Of a stretch of 64,000 bases of DNA, positions 8,001 to 14,969 are shown piece after piece (positions within the stretch are counted from its first letter, which is position 1; the number at the start of each line of letters is the position of its first letter). The stretch lies in NCBI GenBank assembly GCA_029856125.1, contig JAHQWJ010000120.1, positions 248,001 through 312,000 of the forward strand. The letters run 5' to 3'. The DNA comes from Promethearchaeia archaeon. Its GTDB lineage: Archaea > Asgardarchaeota > Lokiarchaeia > Sigyniarchaeales > SOKP01. Made by a program: the position numbers and the translations under genes. The notes below the pieces were generated by a model. The model had not been told where the DNA came from, made no database searches, and was given only the letters and a program-made list of their open reading frames with translations.

Positions 8001-10508
8001 AGAGTCAATTTTTTTGGTAATTCCTTGTTCTGAACGGGTTATAAAATACTTTTTATCAGGCGTCAATTTTAGATCTGTAAGATAGTCGGACTCTCTGTAT
8101 TCGTTTGGCTCATCTACTATTCCGGTGAAAACTTGGAGGACTTGTCCGGTGTTAATGTCAACAATCCCTATATCGTCAAATTCTAAGATTCCTGCGATTT
8201 TTTCGTCTGGCAATAAGCACAACGAGCCATAATGATCGAACCCAGTTTCAATACTTTTTACGAGTTTTCCGGTTTTTAATTCCCACACCTCAACCCAATC
8301 TGGGTATTCGGAATTACCTTCTGACAATTCAGTGATAAGCAATCCGTTGGAAGTGATAAGCGCTTGGAAGCAGTGTACGATACCATCATCTTTTTTAGGC
8401 GTTTGGAACTGGTGTAGCTGTTTTCCCGTAGCAAGATCCCAAATCCGTATCGTGCTGTCCCACGCACTACTTATGATTAAATTCTCGTAAAATGATATGC
8501 TGCTCACGGCTCCTGTGTGTCCTTTCATCGTTCTCACAAAACTATTCTCGTGGAGATCCCATAGTTTAATGTCGTTGCAACCACTTGCGAGATATCGCCC
8601 GTCGGGGCTCACCGCTAGCGATTGTACGGGACTAATGTGCCCAAAATCGAGAGACGGCCAGAACATTTTTATTAATCCTGTTTCTTCTGGGAGCAATTCT
8701 TCGGGAAGAGTAAAGTTAATTCGGTCTTTTTCTTGGCTTGTGAATTTTTTATATGTATACATGAGAACTTCGTCTTCTAATTGTGGAGACTTTAATGCCA
8801 TCGCTTTTATCTCCTTTCGAGCGCTCAAGTGCGTATCCTTACTGTGTGTATTCTCACTTTGTGTACTCTTACTTTTAGTATCCATTTTGAACAAGTCGTC
8901 TAGACTTCTCCCGCACGAAGAACAAGTAGAAGGTCGGTCAACGGTCTCTACCTTACAGAAGGGACAGGTGAAAGAGGCGCTCCAGTAAGTAGTTTTCAGC
9001 ACCTCTAATTCCCTTCTTACTCGGGCGATGGCGTTTGCAGTTCCGACCTCGGGCAATTCTTTCAGTTCTTTTAGTTCTTTTACTTTTTGCGATATATCAA
9101 GCGCAAGGCCGGCGCGCTCCATGTCCAGCAACATCGCGTAAGTGGGAGATTGGTTAGCCCAAGCCATTTCGTTTTCTGGATTTAATTGCACCGCATCTTT
9201 GAAGTACTCAATCCCTTTCTTAAAGTTCCACACCTCGCCTTCAATGTATGCTAACCCGAGTAAATTTAGCGCGTCTGAGGTTAAAAATGGATCGTTGCTT
9301 AACGATACTACTTTTTTCAAACACCGTCGTTGATGCATGTATTTACCATAATCTTTATACGCCATCGCAAGCGCAAACCACGATTCGGAGTCGTCGGGCA
9401 TAAGGAACAACACTTTTTTCAGTAGCGGGATAGCATAGAAGTATTTACCGATTCCACTACTAAAAAACGCAAAATCTCTCAAGAAAGGCAACTTTAAGTC
9501 GTTTTTTTCGTAATAATCAATAATGAGATTATCCCGTTTGACGAATTCTCGAGATATATGATACGCTTCTGCTAACCGTAGTTTCGCGATTGGTATTTTA
9601 GGATTAATTTCGAGAGCTTTTTCCAAATAAAGTATGGTTTTCTCAATATGATTTTGATTGAACATCGCTATCCCTAGCCCTACCCAATAAAACGCTTTCT
9701 GCGGAACGATTTCCGTCAGAATTTTCATGTATCGGAGTGCTTCTTGAGGTTTCCCCCGCTCGTTAAGGTCTCGCACACGCGCGATTAACAGTTCTTCGTT
9801 GTCAGGGAATTGTTCCATCGCCTTCTGGAAACATTCATCCGATTGTTCGTCGCCTTTAAAAGCGCGGAGCATTTTCGCTTTGGTTTTCCATTCGTTTACG
9901 GTCTTTGCTCTGAAATTCGCAATGTATTGTATAAAAGCTTCAAGTAATTGAGGTTGTGGGTTTGCCCCCGACGACTTTAGGTCTTGAATGTTAACAGTTT
10001 TAAAGCGATCAAAAAACTTTAACGATTCAAATTGCTCAGGAGTAAGGTAGAAAAGATACCCGCCAAGTAATAGACTCATCATTACGGGCAAGTATTCAGA
10101 ATCGAACCTGCGAGCGATTTCTTCCGAAAAAACATTTTTTGCGAGTGGATCGCCAGCGTCGCAAAGCTTACGAAGTAACGGAAAGGAGATGTTTGAATGG
10201 AGCAAACCGGTGTTGTAATCGTTTTCATACCAGACTTGGAGGTTAGAACAGTGCCCCCAGAACTCTACTTCCGGAGGAATAAGCGGAACCGTTTCCGGAA
10301 GTAACAGCGATTCGTATTCCATCGATTTGTCTAAGTTATCGGATATTTCATCGATCGAGAGTAGATTTTCTATTCTCGTCATTTTTTCGATTGGAACGTT
10401 TAAAAGTAAGTATTTACAGTTTATAAAACGCTCACCGTTTACGTATATCATGGTTTCGTTTCGTTCCAGCTTAAGGGTTAAGAAATCGTTTACTTTAAAG
10501 GTGTGCAC
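5007..10508 (-). CDS. Giant TPR / zinc-ribbon / WD40 / helical-repeat scaffold protein
   Basis: 1833 residues, read from a GTG at 10508 (AGGTAA Shine-Dalgarno just upstream). Order of parts: N-terminal region with a helical unit (LCDAGDPLAKNVFSEEIA, about 115-132); TPR-like helical pairs at about 205-480; a zinc ribbon with Cys515, Cys518, Cys529 and Cys532; a Ser/Thr/Lys linker made of three 5-residue repeats (546-560); WD40 repeats at about 620-1245; and a 580-residue alpha-helical C-terminus with units resembling the N-terminal one. The WD40 part is paralogous to the convergent 663-residue protein. There is no enzyme, ATPase or membrane motif, so a large cytoplasmic protein-binding scaffold is the best description. 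The coding sequence contains noticeably more CG-bearing codons (GCG, CGT, TCG) than its AT-rich neighbours, which may reflect transfer or a different expression class. Its pathway is unknown. Confidence 0.8.
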   Translation of the reverse strand: MHTFKVNDFLTLKLERNETMIYVNGERFINCKYLLLNVPIEKMTRIENLLSIDEISDNLDKSMEYESLLLPETVPLIPPEVEFWGHCSNLQVWYENDYNTGLLHSNISFPLLRKLCDAGDPLAKNVFSEEIARRFDSEYLPVMMSLLLGGYLFYLTPEQFESLKFFDRFKTVNIQDLKSSGANPQPQLLEAFIQYIANFRAKTVNEWKTKAKMLRAFKGDEQSDECFQKAMEQFPDNEELLIARVRDLNERGKPQEALRYMKILTEIVPQKAFYWVGLGIAMFNQNHIEKTILYLEKALEINPKIPIAKLRLAEAYHISREFVKRDNLIIDYYEKNDLKLPFLRDFAFFSSGIGKYFYAIPLLKKVLFLMPDDSESWFALAMAYKDYGKYMHQRRCLKKVVSLSNDPFLTSDALNLLGLAYIEGEVWNFKKGIEYFKDAVQLNPENEMAWANQSPTYAMLLDMERAGLALDISQKVKELKELKELPEVGTANAIARVRRELEVLKTTYWSASFTCPFCKVETVDRPSTCSSCGRSLDDLFKMDTKSKSTQSENTHSKDTHLSARKEIKAMALKSPQLEDEVLMYTYKKFTSQEKDRINFTLPEELLPEETGLIKMFWPSLDFGHISPVQSLAVSPDGRYLASGCNDIKLWDLHENSFVRTMKGHTGAVSSISFYENLIISSAWDSTIRIWDLATGKQLHQFQTPKKDDGIVHCFQALITSNGLLITELSEGNSEYPDWVEVWELKTGKLVKSIETGFDHYGSLCLLPDEKIAGILEFDDIGIVDINTGQVLQVFTGIVDEPNEYRESDYLTDLKLTPDKKYFITRSEQGITKKIDSRTGKIMFSKEIGGRFWTKVLRNGKLAIAQGYNVAILNPYSLELEERLIGPAPGEYRGYIRDIVLTPDMKRLFCGMNTQISEWDYRGKKYLGSLGGLKTRCSTNKVKGNFAVTLVNDEIFYWDVLTGDVIKHWLVKSESRSLYTSAKGDYFTTGIVSSYRASHQLWDLTSFTLVTEISDFSIHCFNEAGNLLAGTPWKIYSFSSTREEKDKGVIVVIELPSKKVLSSVKIHSDYVSGIAFSPDNVRVASSSYDRTVKIWNYRTGEITLIIESYSKGRPLAFSPDGKVLVGGSSWRGPPNITFWDAEDGKEIRKLRVKAGNFSQFAFTPMGEYFASGGGKEAFIWNFAKGVVFGPFTHLAKISQIGFINNDKLLMVVDLNGHAYIWDYMKKKPEQIDKNGLEVKSVLKRYDYQVFSNGFPKVEVYSLKDLEEKAHNNPKALIRDFFKLPQFSWENIVAGLNCEIELEIKEFYELLKFALNREISKILYDMFDFTTFNIFILLVRYGFTQFLEGVDYEKLCKDTDSEFLPNLTAMLSDSNLSKRSDIINSVTRFVEEQFTPSGKELFTQSCNGLYPHAEELPIDHSIASLQLAIMKRFQTFSERTIKFLLKKRYLRYLTREQKKTLLEVWMDNDIENVVVYLIGNGFLHQFGKKYEPIIVKRLTTHVDAREKNYLKTDFDALLEELNLVSRDEFSEQLLNEDRSLLKEIFDLRHDITLEGETCYNHLAVLKELFGFLEQLSLEGDRYKATMKRQVKELFEFPSIVTVFPLLMYNFYKLLPLEEFKEMMTRDNSPFLNNLLNYLGHETLMKYFDHQLIPCYILYEYFDEELRRIFAEKVRKLPPVQRGAVIDGLTKSFNHKTFNRRILELIAQIQHKIEFQLVKGGLLRVAYYSQEKRRNELVNPSEMIIEDEEIRLRPSFPRDNQQEIILKKQGGFTRMNLFQSIHERYKTLYREHFESKNQNHIWSVYFKDLYIDAVFYDKETKVFRVYIRDTAKAYQA
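8829..8873 (-). repeat. Three tandem 15-bp repeats inside the giant WD40 gene
   Basis: Positions 8829-8843, 8844-8858 and 8859-8873 are three degenerate copies of one 15-base unit. In the reading frame they encode SKSTQ, SENTH and SKDTH, part of the polar linker between the zinc ribbon and the WD40 section. The length is a multiple of three, so copy number can change without breaking the frame. Confidence 0.8.
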
Positions 10509-10970
10509 ACTGTTTACCTGTTTTTATTGTAATTGTTTGCGTACTTTATTTTTGTCTACTATGTATTATTTGAATTACTTTATAAAAATATGCTACTTCA
10601 CAATTTTCTAATTTGTAACTGAGCTTTCAAGGAGGAATAACAAAATTTGTAATTTTTTAAGCATTAAAGTTCAAATAAACGATTTTTACTATTAGCACAA
10701 AATCTATTCTGATTTGCTTTTCACAAAGAATCTTTGTCTTATGACAAAGTTTGCAGAAGGGATGGTAAATAGGCTGTATATCTCGTTCATTGCAAGCCAA
10801 GCAAATACTGGTTTCCCTATAACGCTTAATATCAATAAATACCTAATAAGAATATTTTTCAGGATCTAGTTGTTCAATATCGATGGATTCAAAATCAACC
10901 ATTTTAAAATCATCCTATTTAGTCAACATAACTAAAAATATTAGTAGATTCAATAAATAAAAATAAGATC
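10509..10970. other. Intergenic region upstream of the giant gene
   Basis: It holds the broken zinc-ribbon frame (10657-10902) and the presumed promoter of the giant gene. The start codon of the giant gene lies in a perfect 10-base palindrome (10501-10510, GTGTGCACAC), which may be chance. No RNA gene is seen. Confidence 0.5.
10657..10902 (-). pseudogene. Small zinc-ribbon protein gene interrupted by an in-frame TAG
   Basis: An ATG at 10902, preceded by a GGATGA Shine-Dalgarno about 6-11 bases upstream, opens 19 codons ending ...DPEKYSY before a TAG at 10843-10845. The same frame continues for 61 codons to a TAA at 10657-10659. It includes a clear pair of zinc knuckles, CLACNE and then CKLCHK, spaced like a small zinc ribbon. 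The downstream half is therefore very unlikely to be random sequence. Possible readings are a recent nonsense mutation, a sequencing error, or recoding of UAG (pyrrolysine or another suppressor). I favour a pseudogene, because the other interrupted frame in this window uses TAA. Confidence 0.5.
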
Positions 10971-11603
10971 TTATTTAGGTTTATAATTGAGGGTAATTTC
11001 TGTTAAAAATGACAGGACTTCTCGGTTAACATCTTTTTTCGAAGAATTTTCTTTTTTAAAAGCCTTGTATTCTTCCCTCGTAACTTTTTTTCTTGACATT
11101 TTTTTCTTCATTATACTATCGTTAGCCATTAATTCAATCTTTTGATTTCTTAAGTAAAAGAAGTATTCTTCAGCGACTATCCTGATTCTCCTTAAACTTT
11201 TTTCGTAGCCCTCTAATTGACTTTTATAATAATTGAAAGTAATCAAACGAGTATTGATGTCTATTTCCTTTCTTTTGAATGACTTATTCAATTCAGATAT
11301 GTAATTTTTTATATTTTGGATTTGAGAATTGATTTCAAAGAAATTGTATGGCTCCCTGATTTGGGGATTGACTTTTTTAAGTTTCAGTTTTACTTCATTA
11401 GACATAAATTTTAACGCTTTAAACTGCGTGGAAGCTTCCTCTTCAGTGCTTCGCTTAACCCTTTTTTTCAGTTCCTTTAACTTTATCTTAATCTCATTTT
11501 GCTGCTTTTTTAGTTTGTATAACTCGAACAATAAATCGAGCTGGTTAAAATACTCTTCATCTGACAATATTTCTGTGCTTGGAAAGGTTTTATTCTCAAT
11601 CAT
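10971..11603 (-). CDS. Coiled-coil protein of unknown function
   Basis: 210 residues, ATG start at 11603. The sequence is strongly charged and predicted helical, with Lys/Glu-rich heptad-like stretches at about 20-75 (QQNEIKIKLKELKKRVK) and 85-160. There are no cysteine clusters, membrane segments or known catalytic motifs. The C-terminal part is basic (KKKMSRKKVTREEYKAFKK) and could contact nucleic acid. It lies on the same strand as the large exported protein upstream, 78 bases after it, with AT-rich promoter-like DNA between. No family is recognised, so it is best left as a conserved-looking hypothetical. Confidence 0.6.
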   Translation of the reverse strand: MIENKTFPSTEILSDEEYFNQLDLLFELYKLKKQQNEIKIKLKELKKRVKRSTEEEASTQFKALKFMSNEVKLKLKKVNPQIREPYNFFEINSQIQNIKNYISELNKSFKRKEIDINTRLITFNYYKSQLEGYEKSLRRIRIVAEEYFFYLRNQKIELMANDSIMKKKMSRKKVTREEYKAFKKENSSKKDVNREVLSFLTEITLNYKPK

Positions 11604-11681
11604 AAAATCACCTACTTTTTTTCTTAATAAATTTGATGTAATTTCAGCTTATTTAAATAAAAAAAATAAAAATTTTGATGT

Positions 11682-14600
11682 TTAATCCTCCTCACTACTA
11701 AAAATATCGTTAAAAGGATTACCTTTGCCTTTATTTCCAGTATTTTTGATCTCTAATTCCACTTTCATTGGTGAATGTTTTCTTTTCCGCCTGAAAATGG
11801 CACTAATAATCCTAAAAACAATATATCCTAATACACCATAAAACACAAATGGAATTAAAAGACTTATTATGAACACAAGAATTGTGTTTGGAGTTGGAGG
11901 ATTATCGGGATCAGGTGTCGGCTCAGGGTCAGGTATGGGTTCTTCTGAAGAACTAATCGTGTGTTGGTAGAGCGATATTCCATTGGGGTGGTATTCATCG
12001 ATAAGAACAATATCAAAGTAATATTTAAAATCCTTATCAGGTTCGAAATATAACGTAAAACGAGAATGGTCAAAATTATCGACTCTATCAAACAGTTGAG
12101 AATCAAAATATATATCGTTTTTGTAAATTTTTGTTTGAACTCTAGAGTTTTCAGCTGGATTGAGCCCCGACGCAAATTCGTACGAGACATTAAATTCAAA
12201 GTTTACAGAATTGTTGTTAGTTGTAACTTTCAGACCGTTACTATGAAAATTGTAAGATGTCAGAAAACTTATAGAACACTGTCCTATTTCCTTTATGTAA
12301 TCGTAAACACGAATAATTCCTTCGACTTTAGGGTAATTTAATGCCCTTTCTGGAACAAGAAAATTCACATAATAGTTAGACTCTGTCTGTTTTTCAAGGT
12401 TTAAAACGCCTAGTTGAGGACTTTCAAAAAAAATTGATACTTGGTTTCCAAAATCCGTTAAAATTATGTTCCTAAAGGAAGCTGTAATGCTATTTACTTG
12501 CCCTAATAAAATTTCTTGATTATACTCACAATTAACTTGTAGATCGTCATTAAGAGCCATATCAACCACTCGGAAGAAATTTGCCTGCTCGATTCGGGAA
12601 GTATTAGGATCGGAATAATATTCGTTGAACTCACTGGAGTATAGATCCTGAACAAGAGCGTTTGTATAAGAATAATTAAACACGATTTGGAGATCTAGGA
12701 TTTCTGATAGCTTATAATGATAATAGAGAATTTTTAAGCTTGATGTATCAATGTTTTGGTAAATAAAATTCCTTATTTTTTGACTGTTTAAATCGAATAA
12801 TCCAAGTTCTTTTAGTAAATACGCCATATAGTAGGTATTTTCTGTCAATGACTCAATATCAGAACAATACTGAGGGTTAAAATGGATAACTGTGTCGGAT
12901 TCGTATACATTACTTTTAACATACTGATAGAGAGCTGTTTTGTTAAATGAAAGTGATTCTATATCTCCTAAATCTAGGTGATCAGCAAGGAGATTTAGTA
13001 ATTTAATCGCGTAAAAACTGTTTTCAAAAGTGATATATCCTGTTTGGTATTGTTGAGGTATTGAAGTAGGAAAAGGAAGGAATGCTCCGTGAAATTCGTT
13101 CCCAATTGATTGAAATTGAGAATTTAATACGGCGTTAAGCTCTTCACGTAAATCGTATAGGACCCCAAGGTCGTTTAATTTAAAAATTCTTTTTAGGCTA
13201 TTTAGTGTCATATAGGTGGTTTTGTGACTTCTTAAGAAATTTAGGTTATTTGTTTCGTTCAAATTGCCATATTTATAGTATTCTATAGGGTAGGATCTGA
13301 ATCCAATAATATTTTGATCCATACCAGTACTCGCATATATTAGAATGTGTCCTCTTAAAGGATTGAATATACAAGCTTGTTTTATAAGTTCGTACAACCC
13401 TGATATATCTAATTCGCCAATTCTTCCTTTTTGATAAAATGAATTCACTACAGAGTTAATTGTTTCCATAGACATATAATCGGCAGAAAGGAGCGAATAA
13501 CCTCGTTCTTGTTTGTAAAAAGATAGTGAATTCGCTATTTCTTCCTTTTCTTGTTCGGTTAACTGTGAAATTTCACCAATTTCTTTTAAACTTCGGACTA
13601 TTTGGAAGGTGTCAATTAATTCATGATATTTGTACACCGTGGAACGATCCCAATTACCCAAAGTGTTTCTGTTGTTCATTACGAATTGAAGGGTTTCAGA
13701 TCGACTAAAATTGGAAAACCCTGTAATATCTGACATTTCAAGCCCTATAGGTGTCGCAACTATATCTAAAGCGTTGGAGATATCGTTCACTTGAAACTTA
13801 AACTCCTGTTCGTCGTAGATCACATTGAGAAATGTGTGAAATTCGTGTGTTCTCACAGTATCAACTAAATTTAGCATCTGTAAACTCTTTACAGCGTAAT
13901 AGGAGGATATAAGATTCGGTTCGAATAATGGTGAGCCAAGAGTATCTAAGGTGAGATCGTTATCGTTAAGAAAGCTCCCAAAAAACCAATCGTATCCGTT
14001 GATAGTTTGCAATGAATTAATAAATGGCACTAATCTGTTTAGATAAAAACCATAACCCGCCCAGTCATCGATAAAGAGATTTAAAGTACTCAATGCAAAA
14101 TAAGTGTTATCCAATGTAGCAACCTTAAATTCACTCACTAATCCGTCATCATAAGGTTGTCCTATAAAACCATTCTCTTCTCCTTCAGGATTAAAACAAT
14201 TCCAGATAAAATTAATATTTTCTTGTGGATCTACTAAATCCAATCTATTTAAAATATCTAAAGATAAGACCGCATAACAATGGATTTCGAGCATTGAGCT
14301 TAAAGGATAATACATCTGAGGGAAGTTCATGTTTAGATACCGATGCGTATTCTTGTCTATAAATATGTGTAAATCCTCAGAATAGTGATCCAAGATGTAA
14401 TCTATTATTTTGGTCTGATTTATATTACCTAACTTTCCGAGTGCTTCAAGAATATAAAGCCCATAGTATGTTGCCTGTAAAGAAGGCTCATAAATCTGTG
14501 GAAAATATCCGAGATTGTCGTAATCGTTGATTTTTCTTCCGAAAATTGCTTCAATGTCATCTCCATTGTCATTAGACGAGGTATTTGGGATTATTTTTCT

Positions 14601-14795
14601 TATATCATCAGCATTTACCTCAATATATCCTCGCTCGATAGTATCAAACTTATTCTCAATCAATGAAAAGTGGGGTATCGAAAAGGTACCAATGAAAAAA
14701 ACTACTATAATAATTGTTTTTACTATTTTTTGTGTAATTTTTAAATCGCTTCCTATGGGTGTAATTATTAATTTAGAAATACAATTCACCCTCAT
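11682..14795 (-). CDS. Large membrane-anchored surface protein with alpha/alpha-toroid-like repeats
   Basis: 1037 residues. A hydrophobic segment at about residues 25-42 acts as a signal or anchor. From about 85 to 720 there are many helical repeats of the type '.TYFALSTLNLF', 'NSFYAIKLLNLL' and 'NTYYMAYLLKELG'. This is the pattern of alpha/alpha-toroid folds shared by prenyltransferase beta subunits and squalene/terpene cyclases. The DXDD cyclase motif and zinc ligands are not evident, so catalysis is doubtful. A beta-rich Ig-like region follows (about 735-965), then a Pro/Asp/Glu linker (PIPDPEPTPDPDNPPTP), a transmembrane helix at about 988-1012 and a basic cytoplasmic tail. The topology is mostly extracellular with a C-terminal anchor. 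The function is probably ligand or protein binding at the cell surface, which is inference. Confidence 0.65.
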   Translation of the reverse strand: MRVNCISKLIITPIGSDLKITQKIVKTIIIVVFFIGTFSIPHFSLIENKFDTIERGYIEVNADDIRKIIPNTSSNDNGDDIEAIFGRKINDYDNLGYFPQIYEPSLQATYYGLYILEALGKLGNINQTKIIDYILDHYSEDLHIFIDKNTHRYLNMNFPQMYYPLSSMLEIHCYAVLSLDILNRLDLVDPQENINFIWNCFNPEGEENGFIGQPYDDGLVSEFKVATLDNTYFALSTLNLFIDDWAGYGFYLNRLVPFINSLQTINGYDWFFGSFLNDNDLTLDTLGSPLFEPNLISSYYAVKSLQMLNLVDTVRTHEFHTFLNVIYDEQEFKFQVNDISNALDIVATPIGLEMSDITGFSNFSRSETLQFVMNNRNTLGNWDRSTVYKYHELIDTFQIVRSLKEIGEISQLTEQEKEEIANSLSFYKQERGYSLLSADYMSMETINSVVNSFYQKGRIGELDISGLYELIKQACIFNPLRGHILIYASTGMDQNIIGFRSYPIEYYKYGNLNETNNLNFLRSHKTTYMTLNSLKRIFKLNDLGVLYDLREELNAVLNSQFQSIGNEFHGAFLPFPTSIPQQYQTGYITFENSFYAIKLLNLLADHLDLGDIESLSFNKTALYQYVKSNVYESDTVIHFNPQYCSDIESLTENTYYMAYLLKELGLFDLNSQKIRNFIYQNIDTSSLKILYYHYKLSEILDLQIVFNYSYTNALVQDLYSSEFNEYYSDPNTSRIEQANFFRVVDMALNDDLQVNCEYNQEILLGQVNSITASFRNIILTDFGNQVSIFFESPQLGVLNLEKQTESNYYVNFLVPERALNYPKVEGIIRVYDYIKEIGQCSISFLTSYNFHSNGLKVTTNNNSVNFEFNVSYEFASGLNPAENSRVQTKIYKNDIYFDSQLFDRVDNFDHSRFTLYFEPDKDFKYYFDIVLIDEYHPNGISLYQHTISSSEEPIPDPEPTPDPDNPPTPNTILVFIISLLIPFVFYGVLGYIVFRIISAIFRRKRKHSPMKVELEIKNTGNKGKGNPFNDIFSSEED

Positions 14796-14969
14796 ATTTA
14801 AACAAAAAATGTGGATTATTAAAAAATTCCCGAAGTAAACTACCCAAAATCTGTTTTTGCTTCTCTATCTCATTTTTTCCTTTATAAAGAATAATTAATT
14901 AATCCCCAGTAAATCTTGATTTAACACTAAAGTCCGAGATATTATAAGTTTATTTAAAGTGATAAAAGA

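Noticed and set aside
8497-8988. A 163-codon plus-strand open frame inside the giant WD40 gene
   Set aside because: It is antisense to well-defined WD40 and zinc-ribbon coding sequence, has no ribosome-binding site, and its length follows from the richer base composition of the host gene.
10501-10510. Perfect 10-base palindrome GTGTGCACAC at the giant gene start
   Set aside because: It includes the start codon and first codon; a palindrome of this size can be chance and no second copy is seen.
10657-10902. Pyrrolysine (UAG) readthrough as the explanation for the interrupted zinc-ribbon frame
   Set aside because: No supporting machinery is in the window and the other interrupted frame uses TAA, so simple gene decay is the more economical reading.
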